A stretch of 64,000 bases of DNA. It comes from Lachnospiraceae bacterium. GTDB taxonomy: Bacteria > Bacillota > Clostridia > Lachnospirales > Lachnospiraceae. Below are positions 17,785 through 25,524 of the stretch, piece by piece. Both the position numbers and the translations under genes were made by a program. The notes under the pieces are model-generated. The model saw only the letters and a program-made list of their open reading frames with translations, had not been told where the DNA came from and searched no databases. Numbering within the stretch: the stretch's first letter is position 1; every line of letters starts with the position of its first letter. The DNA is taken from positions 98,853-162,852 of the forward strand of contig JAFZUY010000012.1 of NCBI GenBank assembly GCA_017618075.1, read 5' to 3'.

Positions 17785-18357
17785 ATGGATACATTAAGAC
17801 TTTCAGGTAACGTTAACAATATCGAAGAATTAAGAAGAGAGGCCAAGATTTTACAGAAAAACGGTCTGCCTTACATGATGTCATCGGTAATCGTTTGGAG
17901 CATGGTTTTAGGCGTACAGATTTTTGCCACATCGCTTGACAAAGCAAATCTGCTTACATTTGTAAGTTCGGCTTTTATGATGCCTGTAGCGATTCTTTTC
18001 TCGCTTGTTCTTAAAGCAAAAATCTTTAAGAAAACGAAAAACCCTGTCAGCAAACTAGGATTTTTATGCACGATGAACCAGAACCTTTATCTTCCGATAG
18101 CGATGCTGACCTGTACATTCTTACCTCAGGCAATGCTTTTGATATATGCCATCATCTTCGGAGCACATCTTTTACCGTTCGCCTGGGTTTATAACTGCAA
18201 GGCATATACGGTCGTTTCGATTATCGAAGCGGTCGGCGCAATGTTCGTATCACTGTTTTTCGGTAATGCAGGAATCGCCGCTTTTATAATCATCATGCAG
18301 GCAATACTTGTAGTTTTACTTTTTATAAATGCCCGAAAGGAAAGAATTCTTAATTGA
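17785..18357 (+). CDS. Six-segment membrane protein, DUF7010-like
   Basis: The 190-residue protein starts with a soluble helical head (NIEELRREAKILQKNGLP) followed by about six hydrophobic segments. The head plus membrane pattern resembles the DUF7010 family of uncharacterised Firmicute membrane proteins; I am only moderately sure of this. AAGGAGG lies ahead of the ATG. Its stop overlaps the start of the LytTR gene by four bases, so it is co-expressed with that regulator and may be its target or its sensor. Confidence 0.6.
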   Translation: MDTLRLSGNVNNIEELRREAKILQKNGLPYMMSSVIVWSMVLGVQIFATSLDKANLLTFVSSAFMMPVAILFSLVLKAKIFKKTKNPVSKLGFLCTMNQNLYLPIAMLTCTFLPQAMLLIYAIIFGAHLLPFAWVYNCKAYTVVSIIEAVGAMFVSLFFGNAGIAAFIIIMQAILVVLLFINARKERILN

Positions 18358-18797
18358 GAGTTGAGATAATTAACAATCAGACAACTGAATCGGTCAATGT
18401 CGAAATTCACTGTAAGGATATTACGGATGAAGTCAAAAGACTTAAGAGACATATAGACAATTTCTCTACCGGTATTTCCGGAACGGAAGACGGTAATACA
18501 TATATTGTCTCTCCGAATGATATCTTTTACATTGAATCCGTGGACAAAAAGACATTTATCTATACCGAAGATAAAGTATTAAGCACGGATAAAAGACTGT
18601 ATGAGCTCGAAGAGATACTGGATAACAGAGACTATTTCAGATGTTCGAAATCTGTGATTATCAATTTAAACAAAGTGGTCAAGCTTAAGCCCGAGATAAC
18701 CAGAAACATACTTGCAACTTTGTCGAATGACGAAGTGGTGGTTATCTCCAGGCGATATGCGACGGAACTTAAGAAACTGCTCGGAATAAGGAACTGA
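18354..18797 (+). CDS. LytTR-domain transcription regulator
   Basis: The 147-residue protein carries a C-terminal LytTR DNA-binding domain (about 45-145), seen in the segments VSPNDIFYIES, YFRCSKSVIINLNKV and VISRRYATELKKLLG. There is no receiver domain, only a short N-terminal part. The start is TTG at 18354, overlapping the previous stop (TTGA), behind GAAAGGA. Stand-alone LytTR proteins paired with a DUF3021 membrane protein are common in Firmicutes, where the membrane partner is thought to restrain the regulator. The direct repeats at 17685-17713 may be its site. Confidence 0.88.
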   Translation: MRVEIINNQTTESVNVEIHCKDITDEVKRLKRHIDNFSTGISGTEDGNTYIVSPNDIFYIESVDKKTFIYTEDKVLSTDKRLYELEEILDNRDYFRCSKSVIINLNKVVKLKPEITRNILATLSNDEVVVISRRYATELKKLLGIRN

Positions 18798-18798
18798 T

Positions 18799-19242
18799 AT
18801 GAGAAGTACAAAAGATTTTTTAATATATTTCAGAAACGCAATGTCGTTTGCATTTGCATGGCTGGTAATATGCTCCGTGATACTTAATATCGCGCTAGGA
18901 AGCAAATCGATTTCAATCGCTTTTTTAATAAAACTCTTCGTTTTATGCCTCTGGGGAGTGATTACCTTCGGAATCTGCTTCCTGACAAAAAAAATGCAAA
19001 AGAGGGGATTTATCTTTTCGCTGACACTCTTTTACGTATTGTTTATTCCTGTTGAGGTTTTGATGTTTTATTTTATGGGAATGTTCTCTACAAAGGGAAA
19101 CATAATAGTATGGAGTATATTTGGTGCGATAGTAGTATTAACTTATATAATCTGCCTTGTAATCGAATTTTTTGTCCTTAAGAAACGCGAGGCGGTATAT
19201 ACCGAAAAGGTCTTGGAATTTAAGGCAAAATCAGCCGAATAA
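18799..19242 (+). CDS. DUF3021-family membrane protein
   Basis: The 147-residue protein has four hydrophobic segments and a charged C-terminal tail, and directly follows a LytTR regulator, starting one base after its stop. This size, topology and position match DUF3021 proteins, the usual membrane partners of stand-alone LytTR regulators. A terminator follows 14 bases after the stop. A role in holding or signalling to the LytTR protein is inferred from context. Confidence 0.7.
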   Translation: MRSTKDFLIYFRNAMSFAFAWLVICSVILNIALGSKSISIAFLIKLFVLCLWGVITFGICFLTKKMQKRGFIFSLTLFYVLFIPVEVLMFYFMGMFSTKGNIIVWSIFGAIVVLTYIICLVIEFFVLKKREAVYTEKVLEFKAKSAE

Positions 19243-19256
19243 ATATATAAATACAT

Positions 19257-19280
19257 AAAAAGTCCGATGAGGGCTTTTTA
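19257..19280 (+). terminator. Intrinsic terminator after the LytTR operon
   Basis: AAAAAGTCC (19257-19265) pairs with GGGCTTTTT (19271-19279) around the loop GATGA, with one G-T pair, and the 3' arm doubles as the T-tract. Confidence 0.75.
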
Positions 19281-19294
19281 TTACGAGTTAAAAA

Positions 19295-19327
19295 CCTATT
19301 GACACAGTAGGCGAATAGGAATAAAAT
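19295..19327 (+). promoter_or_regulatory. nifS promoter with an embedded inverted repeat
   Basis: TTGACA (19299-19304), 17 bases, TAAAAT (19322-19327) is a near-consensus promoter. CCTATT (19295-19300) and AATAGG (19314-19319) form a perfect 6+6 inverted repeat that overlaps the -35 element and the spacer, a good position for a repressor such as an IscR-type protein. No iscR gene is in the window. Confidence 0.65.
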
Positions 19328-19380
19328 TCATTTTGGCAGATAAGAATACATTTTTGTTCTGCCGAAAGGAGTAAACACAC

Positions 19381-20565
19381 ATGATTTATGCAGATAATGC
19401 AGCTACAACAAAAATGAGCGATAAGGCCATTGAAACAATGGTTACGCTTATGAAAGATACATACGGCAATCCTTCGAGTCTGTATGAATTCGGACAGAAG
19501 TCCAAGGAAGTTTTGGAGGAGGCGAGAGTAAAGGTTGCAAACGCTATCGGAGCAAATCCCAAAGAGATTATATTTACCTCGGGCGGAAGCGAGTCTGACA
19601 ATCAGGCTATAAACAGTGCGGCAAAGGCAGGCGCTTTAGCAGGGAAGAAACACATCATTTCTTCAGCATTTGAACACCATGCAGTACTTCATACATTAAA
19701 CAAGCTTAAAAAAGAAGGTTTCGAAATCACACTTCTTGACGTACATGAAAACGGACTTATAGATCCTAAGGAAGTAGAGGATGCAATAAGAGAAGATACA
19801 TGCCTTGTAACCATTATGTTTGCCAATAACGAAATCGGTACAATCGAGCCCATTCGTGAAATCGGCGAAGTCTGTAAGAAACACGGCGTAACTTTCCATA
19901 CGGATGCTGTCCAGGCAATCGGACATATTCCCGTAAATGTGGTTGATGACAATATCGATATGCTTTCCGCATCTGCACACAAATTCCACGGTCCCAAAGG
20001 TGTCGGATTTTTGTATGTCAGAAAAGGAGTCAGATTATTCAACCTTATCGAAGGCGGAGCTCAGGAAAAGGGCAAGAGAGCAGGTACAGAAAATGTTCCC
20101 GGCATTGCAGCCATGGCTGTAGCTTTAGAGGATGCGGTTGCTAATCTTGATAATTATTCAAAGCTTGTAACGGCCAAGAGAGACAGATTAATCGAGGGTA
20201 TATCCGAGATTTCACATTCTGCATTAAACGGCGATGCGACCAAGCGCCTCCCCGGAAATGTTAATTTCTGCTTCGAAGGAATCGAAGGCGAATCGATTTT
20301 ACTTCTTTTAGACGATAAGGGAATCGCTGCTTCATCTGGAAGTGCTTGTACATCGGGCTCGCTTGATCCAAGCCACGTACTTCTTGCCATCGGAAGAGTG
20401 CATGATGTGGCTCACGGCTCATTAAGACTTACGATTGACGAGAGCACCACGGATGAGGAAGTTGAGACAATTATTACTTCGGTCAAAGAAGTGGTTGAAT
20501 ACTTAAGAGGTTTTTCTCCTGTTTGGAGAGATTTGATTTCGGGTAAAAGAGAATTCATTTTATAG
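19381..20565 (+). CDS. nifS: Cysteine desulfurase (NifS/IscS type)
   Basis: This is a pyridoxal-phosphate enzyme that takes sulfur from cysteine for iron-sulfur cluster assembly. The 394-residue protein shows the PLP-lysine segment SAHKFHGPKG, the EHHA histidine segment, and the mobile catalytic-cysteine loop SSGSACTSGSLDPSHV of group I enzymes. GAAAGGAG precedes the ATG. The scaffold gene follows 25 bases later, so the two form an Isc/Nif-type pair. Cysteine loop and neighbour support the iron-sulfur role over a thiouridylation role, but both are possible. Confidence 0.95.
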   Translation: MIYADNAATTKMSDKAIETMVTLMKDTYGNPSSLYEFGQKSKEVLEEARVKVANAIGANPKEIIFTSGGSESDNQAINSAAKAGALAGKKHIISSAFEHHAVLHTLNKLKKEGFEITLLDVHENGLIDPKEVEDAIREDTCLVTIMFANNEIGTIEPIREIGEVCKKHGVTFHTDAVQAIGHIPVNVVDDNIDMLSASAHKFHGPKGVGFLYVRKGVRLFNLIEGGAQEKGKRAGTENVPGIAAMAVALEDAVANLDNYSKLVTAKRDRLIEGISEISHSALNGDATKRLPGNVNFCFEGIEGESILLLLDDKGIAASSGSACTSGSLDPSHVLLAIGRVHDVAHGSLRLTIDESTTDEEVETIITSVKEVVEYLRGFSPVWRDLISGKREFIL

Positions 20566-20590
20566 ATTGGTTTAAACGGAGGAAAACAAA

Positions 20591-20968
20591 ATGGCTTTAT
20601 ACAGTGAAAAGGTAATGGATCATTTCAGAAATCCGAGAAATGTCGGAGTAATAGAGGACGCTAACGGTATAGGTGAAGTCGGCAACGCAAAGTGTGGCGA
20701 CATCATGAAAATGTATTTAAAGATTGAAGATGACATCATAAAAGATGTAAAATTCGAGACCTTCGGCTGCGGCAGCGCAATAGCATCAAGCTCAATGGCT
20801 ACAGAGCTTATTAAAGGTAAGCCCGTTGCGGATGCAATGAAATTAACCAACCAGGCGGTAGCAGAAGCTTTGGACGGTCTGCCCGATTATAAGATGCACT
20901 GTTCCGTACTCGCGGAAGAGGCTATTAAATCCGCACTTGATGACTATCATAAAAGAACAGGTGAATAA
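20591..20968 (+). CDS. nifU: Iron-sulfur cluster scaffold protein (NifU/IscU N-terminal type)
   Basis: The 125-residue protein has the three conserved cysteines of the scaffold: GNAKCGD, FGCGSAIASSS and KMHCSVLAEEA. It is the single-domain form without the C-terminal NifU domain. It accepts sulfur from the desulfurase encoded just upstream. CGGAGG precedes the ATG. The protein resembles the NifU-like scaffolds of clostridia rather than proteobacterial IscU; the asparagine-aspartate context of the first cysteine fits both. Confidence 0.95.
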   Translation: MALYSEKVMDHFRNPRNVGVIEDANGIGEVGNAKCGDIMKMYLKIEDDIIKDVKFETFGCGSAIASSSMATELIKGKPVADAMKLTNQAVAEALDGLPDYKMHCSVLAEEAIKSALDDYHKRTGE

Positions 20969-20984
20969 AGATTAAATTCATGAT

Positions 20985-21012
20985 TTGACTTTTTTGACTT
21001 TGAGAATATAAT
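20985..21012 (+). promoter_or_regulatory. Promoter of the ZIP transporter gene
   Basis: TTGACT (20985-20990), 16 bases, TATAAT (21007-21012). The start of transcription would fall near 21019, just ahead of a strong leader hairpin. Confidence 0.7.
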
Positions 21013-21023
21013 GTTAGTTGAAA

Positions 21024-21049
21024 ATAACCGGCAGAAATTTGCCGGTTAT
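21024..21049 (+). promoter_or_regulatory. Perfect hairpin in the leader of the ZIP gene
   Basis: ATAACCGGCA (21024-21033), loop GAAATT, TGCCGGTTAT (21040-21049): a perfect 10-bp stem. It begins a few bases after the predicted transcription start and is followed by A-rich, not T-rich, sequence, so it is not an ordinary terminator for the upstream pair. It could stabilise the mRNA or act in regulation. Confidence 0.7.
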
Positions 21050-21108
21050 AAAAAGACAACAAAGTTTGTATAAACTAACTTTTAATAAATCAGGAGAGGA
21101 GAAAGATT

Positions 21109-21891
21109 ATGAATTTAAATACAATACTCGGACTTGCAATACCTTTCTTCGGAACGACTGCAGGAGCTGCCTGCGTATTCTTTATGAAAGACAAAATGAG
21201 CGATAAGGTTCAAAGGGGCCTTACAGGTTTTGCCAGCGGCGTAATGGTAGCTGCTTCGTTTTTCAGCCTTATAATCCCTGCAATAGAGCAGTCATCTAAT
21301 TTAGGCAGTATGTCTTTTATTCCGTCCGCCATAGGCTTTTCGCTCGGAATAGTATTTCTTTTGATATTAGACTCAGTGATACCTCATTTACATCTAAATA
21401 CGGATAAAGCCGAAGGACCGAAGAGCAAATTAAAGAAGACAACAATGATGGTACTGGCAGTTACGCTTCATAATATTCCCGAAGGAATGGCGGTTGGTGT
21501 CGTATATGCGGGCCTTTTATCAGGCAAGACTTCGATTACCGCAAGCGGAGCACTTGCTCTTGCAATCGGTATAGCAATTCAGAACTTCCCCGAAGGCGCT
21601 ATTATTTCTATGCCTCTTTGTGCGGAAGGAAAGAATAAAGGCAAAGCATTCTTATCCGGTATGTTATCGGGTGCGGTAGAGCCTGTAGGAGCGCTTATAA
21701 CGATACTTGCGGTTTCGTTTATAGTGCCTGCAATGCCTTATCTATTAAGCTTTGCGGCTGGTGCAATGATATACGTTGTTGTGGAAGAGTTAATTCCCGA
21801 GATGTCTTCGGGAGAACATTCCAACGTCGGTGTAATAACATTTTCTGTAGGATTTATACTGATGATGGCGCTTGATGTGGCGCTTGGATAA
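21109..21891 (+). CDS. ZIP-family divalent metal transporter
   Basis: The 260-residue protein has about eight hydrophobic segments and the two ZIP signature helices HNIPEGMAVG and QNFPEGAIIS, whose histidine, glutamate and asparagine residues form the metal site. A short histidine motif HLHL lies in the loop after the third segment. It likely imports zinc or iron; ZupT-like proteins have broad specificity. GGAGAGGAG precedes the ATG. It is expressed from its own promoter after the iron-sulfur pair, and a terminator follows. Confidence 0.92.
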   Translation: MNLNTILGLAIPFFGTTAGAACVFFMKDKMSDKVQRGLTGFASGVMVAASFFSLIIPAIEQSSNLGSMSFIPSAIGFSLGIVFLLILDSVIPHLHLNTDKAEGPKSKLKKTTMMVLAVTLHNIPEGMAVGVVYAGLLSGKTSITASGALALAIGIAIQNFPEGAIISMPLCAEGKNKGKAFLSGMLSGAVEPVGALITILAVSFIVPAMPYLLSFAAGAMIYVVVEELIPEMSSGEHSNVGVITFSVGFILMMALDVALG

Positions 21892-21902
21892 AATGATATT
21901 AG

Positions 21903-21934
21903 AAAGGCTGCTTTGAAAAAGGCGGTCTTTTTTT
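21903..21934 (+). terminator. Intrinsic terminator after the ZIP gene
   Basis: A 12-bp stem with three to four G-T pairs (21903-21914 with 21919-21930), loop GAAA, then a run of seven Ts counted from 21928. Confidence 0.8.
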
Positions 21935-21994
21935 ATGTTAAATAATCTCTTTTATGATAAAATGGTATGCGTGATTTAAGAAAAGAGATGTTTT

Positions 21995-22828
21995 ATGAGA
22001 ATAATCAATCTTATTGAAGATACAAAAGGAAATAAAGAATGTATATCCGCTCACGGGCTTTCGTTTTATGTTGAAACCGAAAAGCATAAAATGCTGTTGG
22101 ATGCAGGACCTTCCTCAGATACGCTTGAAAACGCCAAGGCGCTCGGTATAGATATATCCGAGATTGATACGGTTGTTTTAAGCCACGGACATTACGATCA
22201 CTCTGGCGGTATTATTCCTTTTACGAAGATAAACGATAAAGCACTTATTTATTTCCAGGAATCTGCAAAAGAAGATTATTATGCGGATGACGGAGAGAGC
22301 GCAATTGAAAGATACAGATACATCGGAATTGATAAAAACATCGTTTCACTTTCAAAGGCAAGGATTATAAACGGTGATACAAAAATAGACGAAGAAATTG
22401 AAATATTTACCATAAAAAACAGAAGCCACAAGCTTCCTTCCACGAATAAGAACCTTTTGATAAAAAAAGCCGGTTCATTTGAACGCGACGAATTTAATCA
22501 TGAGCATTTTCTGGTGGTAAGAGAAAACGGAAAATCATATCTTTTATCAGGTTGCGCACATAACGGAATATTAAGTATTCTTGATGCTTATAAGAGTAAG
22601 TTTAACGAAGCGCCCGATGTGGTTATAAGCGGTTTTCATCTAATGAAAAAGAGCGATTATAGCGAGAGTGAAATCGAAGAGATAAAAGATATTGCGGAAG
22701 AATTAAAGAAATACCCTTCGAGAATTGTGACCTGTCATTGCACGGGTATTCCCGCATTTGAAATAATGAAAAATATTTTATCCGATAAGCTTGAATATGT
22801 TCATTCGGGCGAAGAAATAATTGTGTGA
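21995..22828 (+). CDS. Metallo-beta-lactamase-fold hydrolase
   Basis: The 277-residue protein has the metal motif HGHYDHSGG (HxHxDH), further histidines in the SGCAHNG segment and a GFH motif near 210. This combination resembles the group annotated as 7,8-dihydropterin-6-methyl-aminobenzene 5'-phosphate synthase-like hydrolases of archaea and clostridia. The substrate is unknown. The next gene begins eight bases after its stop, so the two are probably co-transcribed. Confidence 0.8.
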   Translation: MRIINLIEDTKGNKECISAHGLSFYVETEKHKMLLDAGPSSDTLENAKALGIDISEIDTVVLSHGHYDHSGGIIPFTKINDKALIYFQESAKEDYYADDGESAIERYRYIGIDKNIVSLSKARIINGDTKIDEEIEIFTIKNRSHKLPSTNKNLLIKKAGSFERDEFNHEHFLVVRENGKSYLLSGCAHNGILSILDAYKSKFNEAPDVVISGFHLMKKSDYSESEIEEIKDIAEELKKYPSRIVTCHCTGIPAFEIMKNILSDKLEYVHSGEEIIV

Positions 22829-22836
22829 GGAAAAAT

Positions 22837-23439
22837 ATGAATATATACGTTGATTTTGATGACTGCCTTTGCGAGACCGCGAGAGCGTTTTCAGACATTG
22901 CGCTTGAAATGTTTAATATAGATGTGCCGTATGAAAAAATGCGTTATTTTAATCTACAAATGGCATTTGGTCTTGACGACGAACAATATGACGCACTGCT
23001 TAGAAAAGGACACGAACCCGAAGTATTGTTGGGCTTTGAAGAAACGCCGGGTGCGGTAGCCGTATTAAACGAATGGATTGAAAAAGGAAATAATGTCTCG
23101 ATTATTACAGGACGTCCTTTCGGTTCGTTCGAGCCTTCAAGAGAGTGGCTTGACGAACACGGACTTAAAAATGTAAAGCTTTACTGCCTCGATAAATACG
23201 GCAGAGAAAACTTTATGAAGAATTCTGATTTCAGTCTTAAACTGGAAGATTATTACAAAATGAAATTTGATGTGGCTGTCGAAGACTCGCCCACGGCTTT
23301 TAAGTTTTTTAACCATCTGCCGGACATCAAAGTAATGGTATTTGACAGACCGTGGAACAAAGACGCAGAACTTCCGGGGGAAAATTTCACAAGATGCTTT
23401 GACTGGGAAAGCATACGTGAAAGGGTTAAGAATTCATAA
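22837..23439 (+). CDS. HAD-type 5'-nucleotidase-like protein
   Basis: The 200-residue protein starts with VDFDDCLCET, the HAD nucleophile motif, then has TGRP (motif II threonine) and VEDSPTAF (motif IV aspartates). The organisation matches the 5'(3')-deoxyribonucleotidase (NT5C-like) group. The ATG at 22837 is chosen because GAGGA lies six bases before it; a GTG at 22825 in the same frame has no ribosome site. The 3' end overlaps the convergent regulator gene by 14 bases. Confidence 0.75.
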   Translation: MNIYVDFDDCLCETARAFSDIALEMFNIDVPYEKMRYFNLQMAFGLDDEQYDALLRKGHEPEVLLGFEETPGAVAVLNEWIEKGNNVSIITGRPFGSFEPSREWLDEHGLKNVKLYCLDKYGRENFMKNSDFSLKLEDYYKMKFDVAVEDSPTAFKFFNHLPDIKVMVFDRPWNKDAELPGENFTRCFDWESIRERVKNS

Positions 23440-25420
23440 GTTCCCCGAGAGTTGTTTCGGCCCAGCTGTAATTGTTTAAATAGCTTCCCTTAAAGGTCTG
23501 CGAGTATTCTTCTTTGCCTGAGAGGTAATCAAAGAGATCGCATTTAACCTTTTCGGTTACAATACGTCTTTTGCCGTCCACGCTTTCGACTATATCCGAT
23601 ACACCGTATTCTTCGAGTGTATTCTTAAGACGAAGCGCAACTTTCCTGTATCTTGAGAGTGTGAGAGTATTGGCAGGCTCGTCTTCCCAAAGGAAACCTA
23701 TGGCTTCCTCGCTTGTTACAAAACCGCCTTTTCTGTCTATAAGAAGAGCCAGAAGTTCCTTGGATTTTTTGTTTCTGAAAGCAATGGGTTTATCGCCCAC
23801 AAATACATCGAAATATCCGAAAGTACGAATTGATACATTGCGGTTTTCGGGTATTTCTTTTTTATTGTTTTTATCATCGTCCACGGAGTAGAGAACTACG
23901 TATCTTGGCGACTTTGCATTAGTATCTTTTTGTGTGCATACCGCACGGATTTTCTTTTCGCATTCAGCCTTATAGTCAAAGTATGTGAACTCGGCCTCAC
24001 CGTTTTTAAGGAAGTTTAAAAAGTCCTCGTTGTTTGCTTCACTTTTAGCAACAAAGTCCTTCCATGGCGTGTATTTCTTTGTCAGAGGAATCCATTCCTC
24101 GTTTGTGTAACCGAAGAACTCGCAAACGTTTTCACTCGCGTATAAAGGCTTCATGTATTCTTCGGGTGTTACCTCAAATGCGGCTATTCCGTCGGAGAAT
24201 TTCATGATAAGGTCGTTCATTTTTTCTTTTAGCTGCAGATTCTGATTCTTTAAATCAGACATTTCCTTGCTCTCGTGCACACGTCTGCAGCAAAAATACC
24301 CTATGGATTCGGTTACTTTAATAAAGACACCGTTGTACTGTCTTAAAACATTATCCGAAGAGATTGCCTTGTATGTTATTGTAGGCGGTTTTGCATCCGG
24401 CTCGAAGAATTTCTTACTGCTAAAATCATTGAAGAAAATTCTGACCATTTCGGAATCATCTTTATCCACCGAATCGGTAATAAATTTGGTCAGTGCTTCA
24501 TCGAGCGGCATGGAAATATTTTCGAAATGTCTGAACATCGATGAATTGTTGCAGTAAAGACATTTAACAGTATTATTCAACGAATTGAATTCGAAGATTT
24601 TGTCGTATACTTCGCTCAATGCCTTGATGTATCTGTTTGCTTCTGCGATTTCATCGTTTTCGAAACGTTCGCTTATATCCATAAAAGCACTCTGGAATTC
24701 TTCGCTGCCATCTTCATTGGTATGTTTTGTTACCCATCCGAATACACGAATTCTGGTTCCGTCCAATCGTAAAAGAGACATTTCGCCGGCTATAGGTTTA
24801 CCCGCGGTATTTACTCTGTTTAAGAACAAAGAAAAACGTCTTCTTTCTTCGGGCGGTATGAAAAGAAAGATGTTCTGCTTGTACATTTCAGGCAGATCAA
24901 ACTCGGGAGAATCTACATTAGGAATGCGAAGAAAATCAATGAGCTGTTTATTTACAAATGTTACTCTGGGATTTTTCTCACAGGTATATTTAAGGAATCC
25001 GCAGGGAGCGGTTTCGTCTAAGAAACGTAAGTTTTTATTGTCGATTTCAAATTCGGAAATGTCTGTTAAATAAGACGAAAGAATCGTTGTGTTGTTTTCC
25101 GCTTTAACACTTGTAACAGTGTCGGAAACATAAATGATTCTGCCGTCTTTTTTTATTAAATGATATTTAGCGCTTTCGGTTGTTTCAAAAGCGCTTACTT
25201 TTTCGATTAATGTGGAATAAACTTTTAGATCTTCGGGATGAACAAGAAGAGAGTACAAATCCCTGCTTTCATCAAGGAGTTCGTCTTCTTTGTAACCGGT
25301 CAGATTTTCAAAATTCTGACTCACAAATGATAAATGTGCGGTACCGTCGAAGATATATTGATGAAAGCCGTTAATTTGAAAATTAAGTATGTCATCGGCT
25401 CTTTTCGGTGTATTGTTCAT
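23426..25420 (-). CDS. PAS-domain sensor with C-terminal winged-helix DNA-binding domain
   Basis: The 664-residue protein has at least two, probably three, PAS-like domains (about 10-120, 125-250 and 400-500) with the usual LTGYKEDELLD, LLRLDGTRIRVFGW and FFGYTNEEW segments. A C-terminal OmpR-like winged helix of the SARP/BTAD type follows, from RTFGYFDVFVGDKPIAF through NKKSKELLALLIDRKGGFV. There is no receiver, kinase or GGDEF domain, so the sensor and the DNA-binding part are joined in one chain, giving a one-component regulator. The ATG at 25420 behind AAAAGGA is preferred to a TTG at 25438. Target genes are unknown. Confidence 0.75.
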   Translation of the reverse strand: MNNTPKRADDILNFQINGFHQYIFDGTAHLSFVSQNFENLTGYKEDELLDESRDLYSLLVHPEDLKVYSTLIEKVSAFETTESAKYHLIKKDGRIIYVSDTVTSVKAENNTTILSSYLTDISEFEIDNKNLRFLDETAPCGFLKYTCEKNPRVTFVNKQLIDFLRIPNVDSPEFDLPEMYKQNIFLFIPPEERRRFSLFLNRVNTAGKPIAGEMSLLRLDGTRIRVFGWVTKHTNEDGSEEFQSAFMDISERFENDEIAEANRYIKALSEVYDKIFEFNSLNNTVKCLYCNNSSMFRHFENISMPLDEALTKFITDSVDKDDSEMVRIFFNDFSSKKFFEPDAKPPTITYKAISSDNVLRQYNGVFIKVTESIGYFCCRRVHESKEMSDLKNQNLQLKEKMNDLIMKFSDGIAAFEVTPEEYMKPLYASENVCEFFGYTNEEWIPLTKKYTPWKDFVAKSEANNEDFLNFLKNGEAEFTYFDYKAECEKKIRAVCTQKDTNAKSPRYVVLYSVDDDKNNKKEIPENRNVSIRTFGYFDVFVGDKPIAFRNKKSKELLALLIDRKGGFVTSEEAIGFLWEDEPANTLTLSRYRKVALRLKNTLEEYGVSDIVESVDGKRRIVTEKVKCDLFDYLSGKEEYSQTFKGSYLNNYSWAETTLGELMNS

Positions 25421-25464
25421 TTGTTTTCCTTTTAGCAAAGACTTAGAAGTAAACGTACATAAAA

Positions 25465-25493
25465 ATTTTATCAGAGATAAATATTCTTTTCAA
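25465..25493 (-). promoter_or_regulatory. Promoter of the PAS/winged-helix regulator
   Basis: On the minus strand, TTGAAA (25493-25488), 17 bases, TAAAAT (25470-25465). This lies between the end of the fatty acid operon and the regulator start. I see no clear terminator for the fatty acid operon in this gap. Confidence 0.65.
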
Positions 25494-25524
25494 CTTTCAC
25501 AGTCATTTTTCATAAGGAAAATTT

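Noticed and set aside
21018-21206. Open frame overlapping the ZIP leader.
   Set aside because: It begins in the hairpin leader, has no ribosome site and overlaps the real gene.
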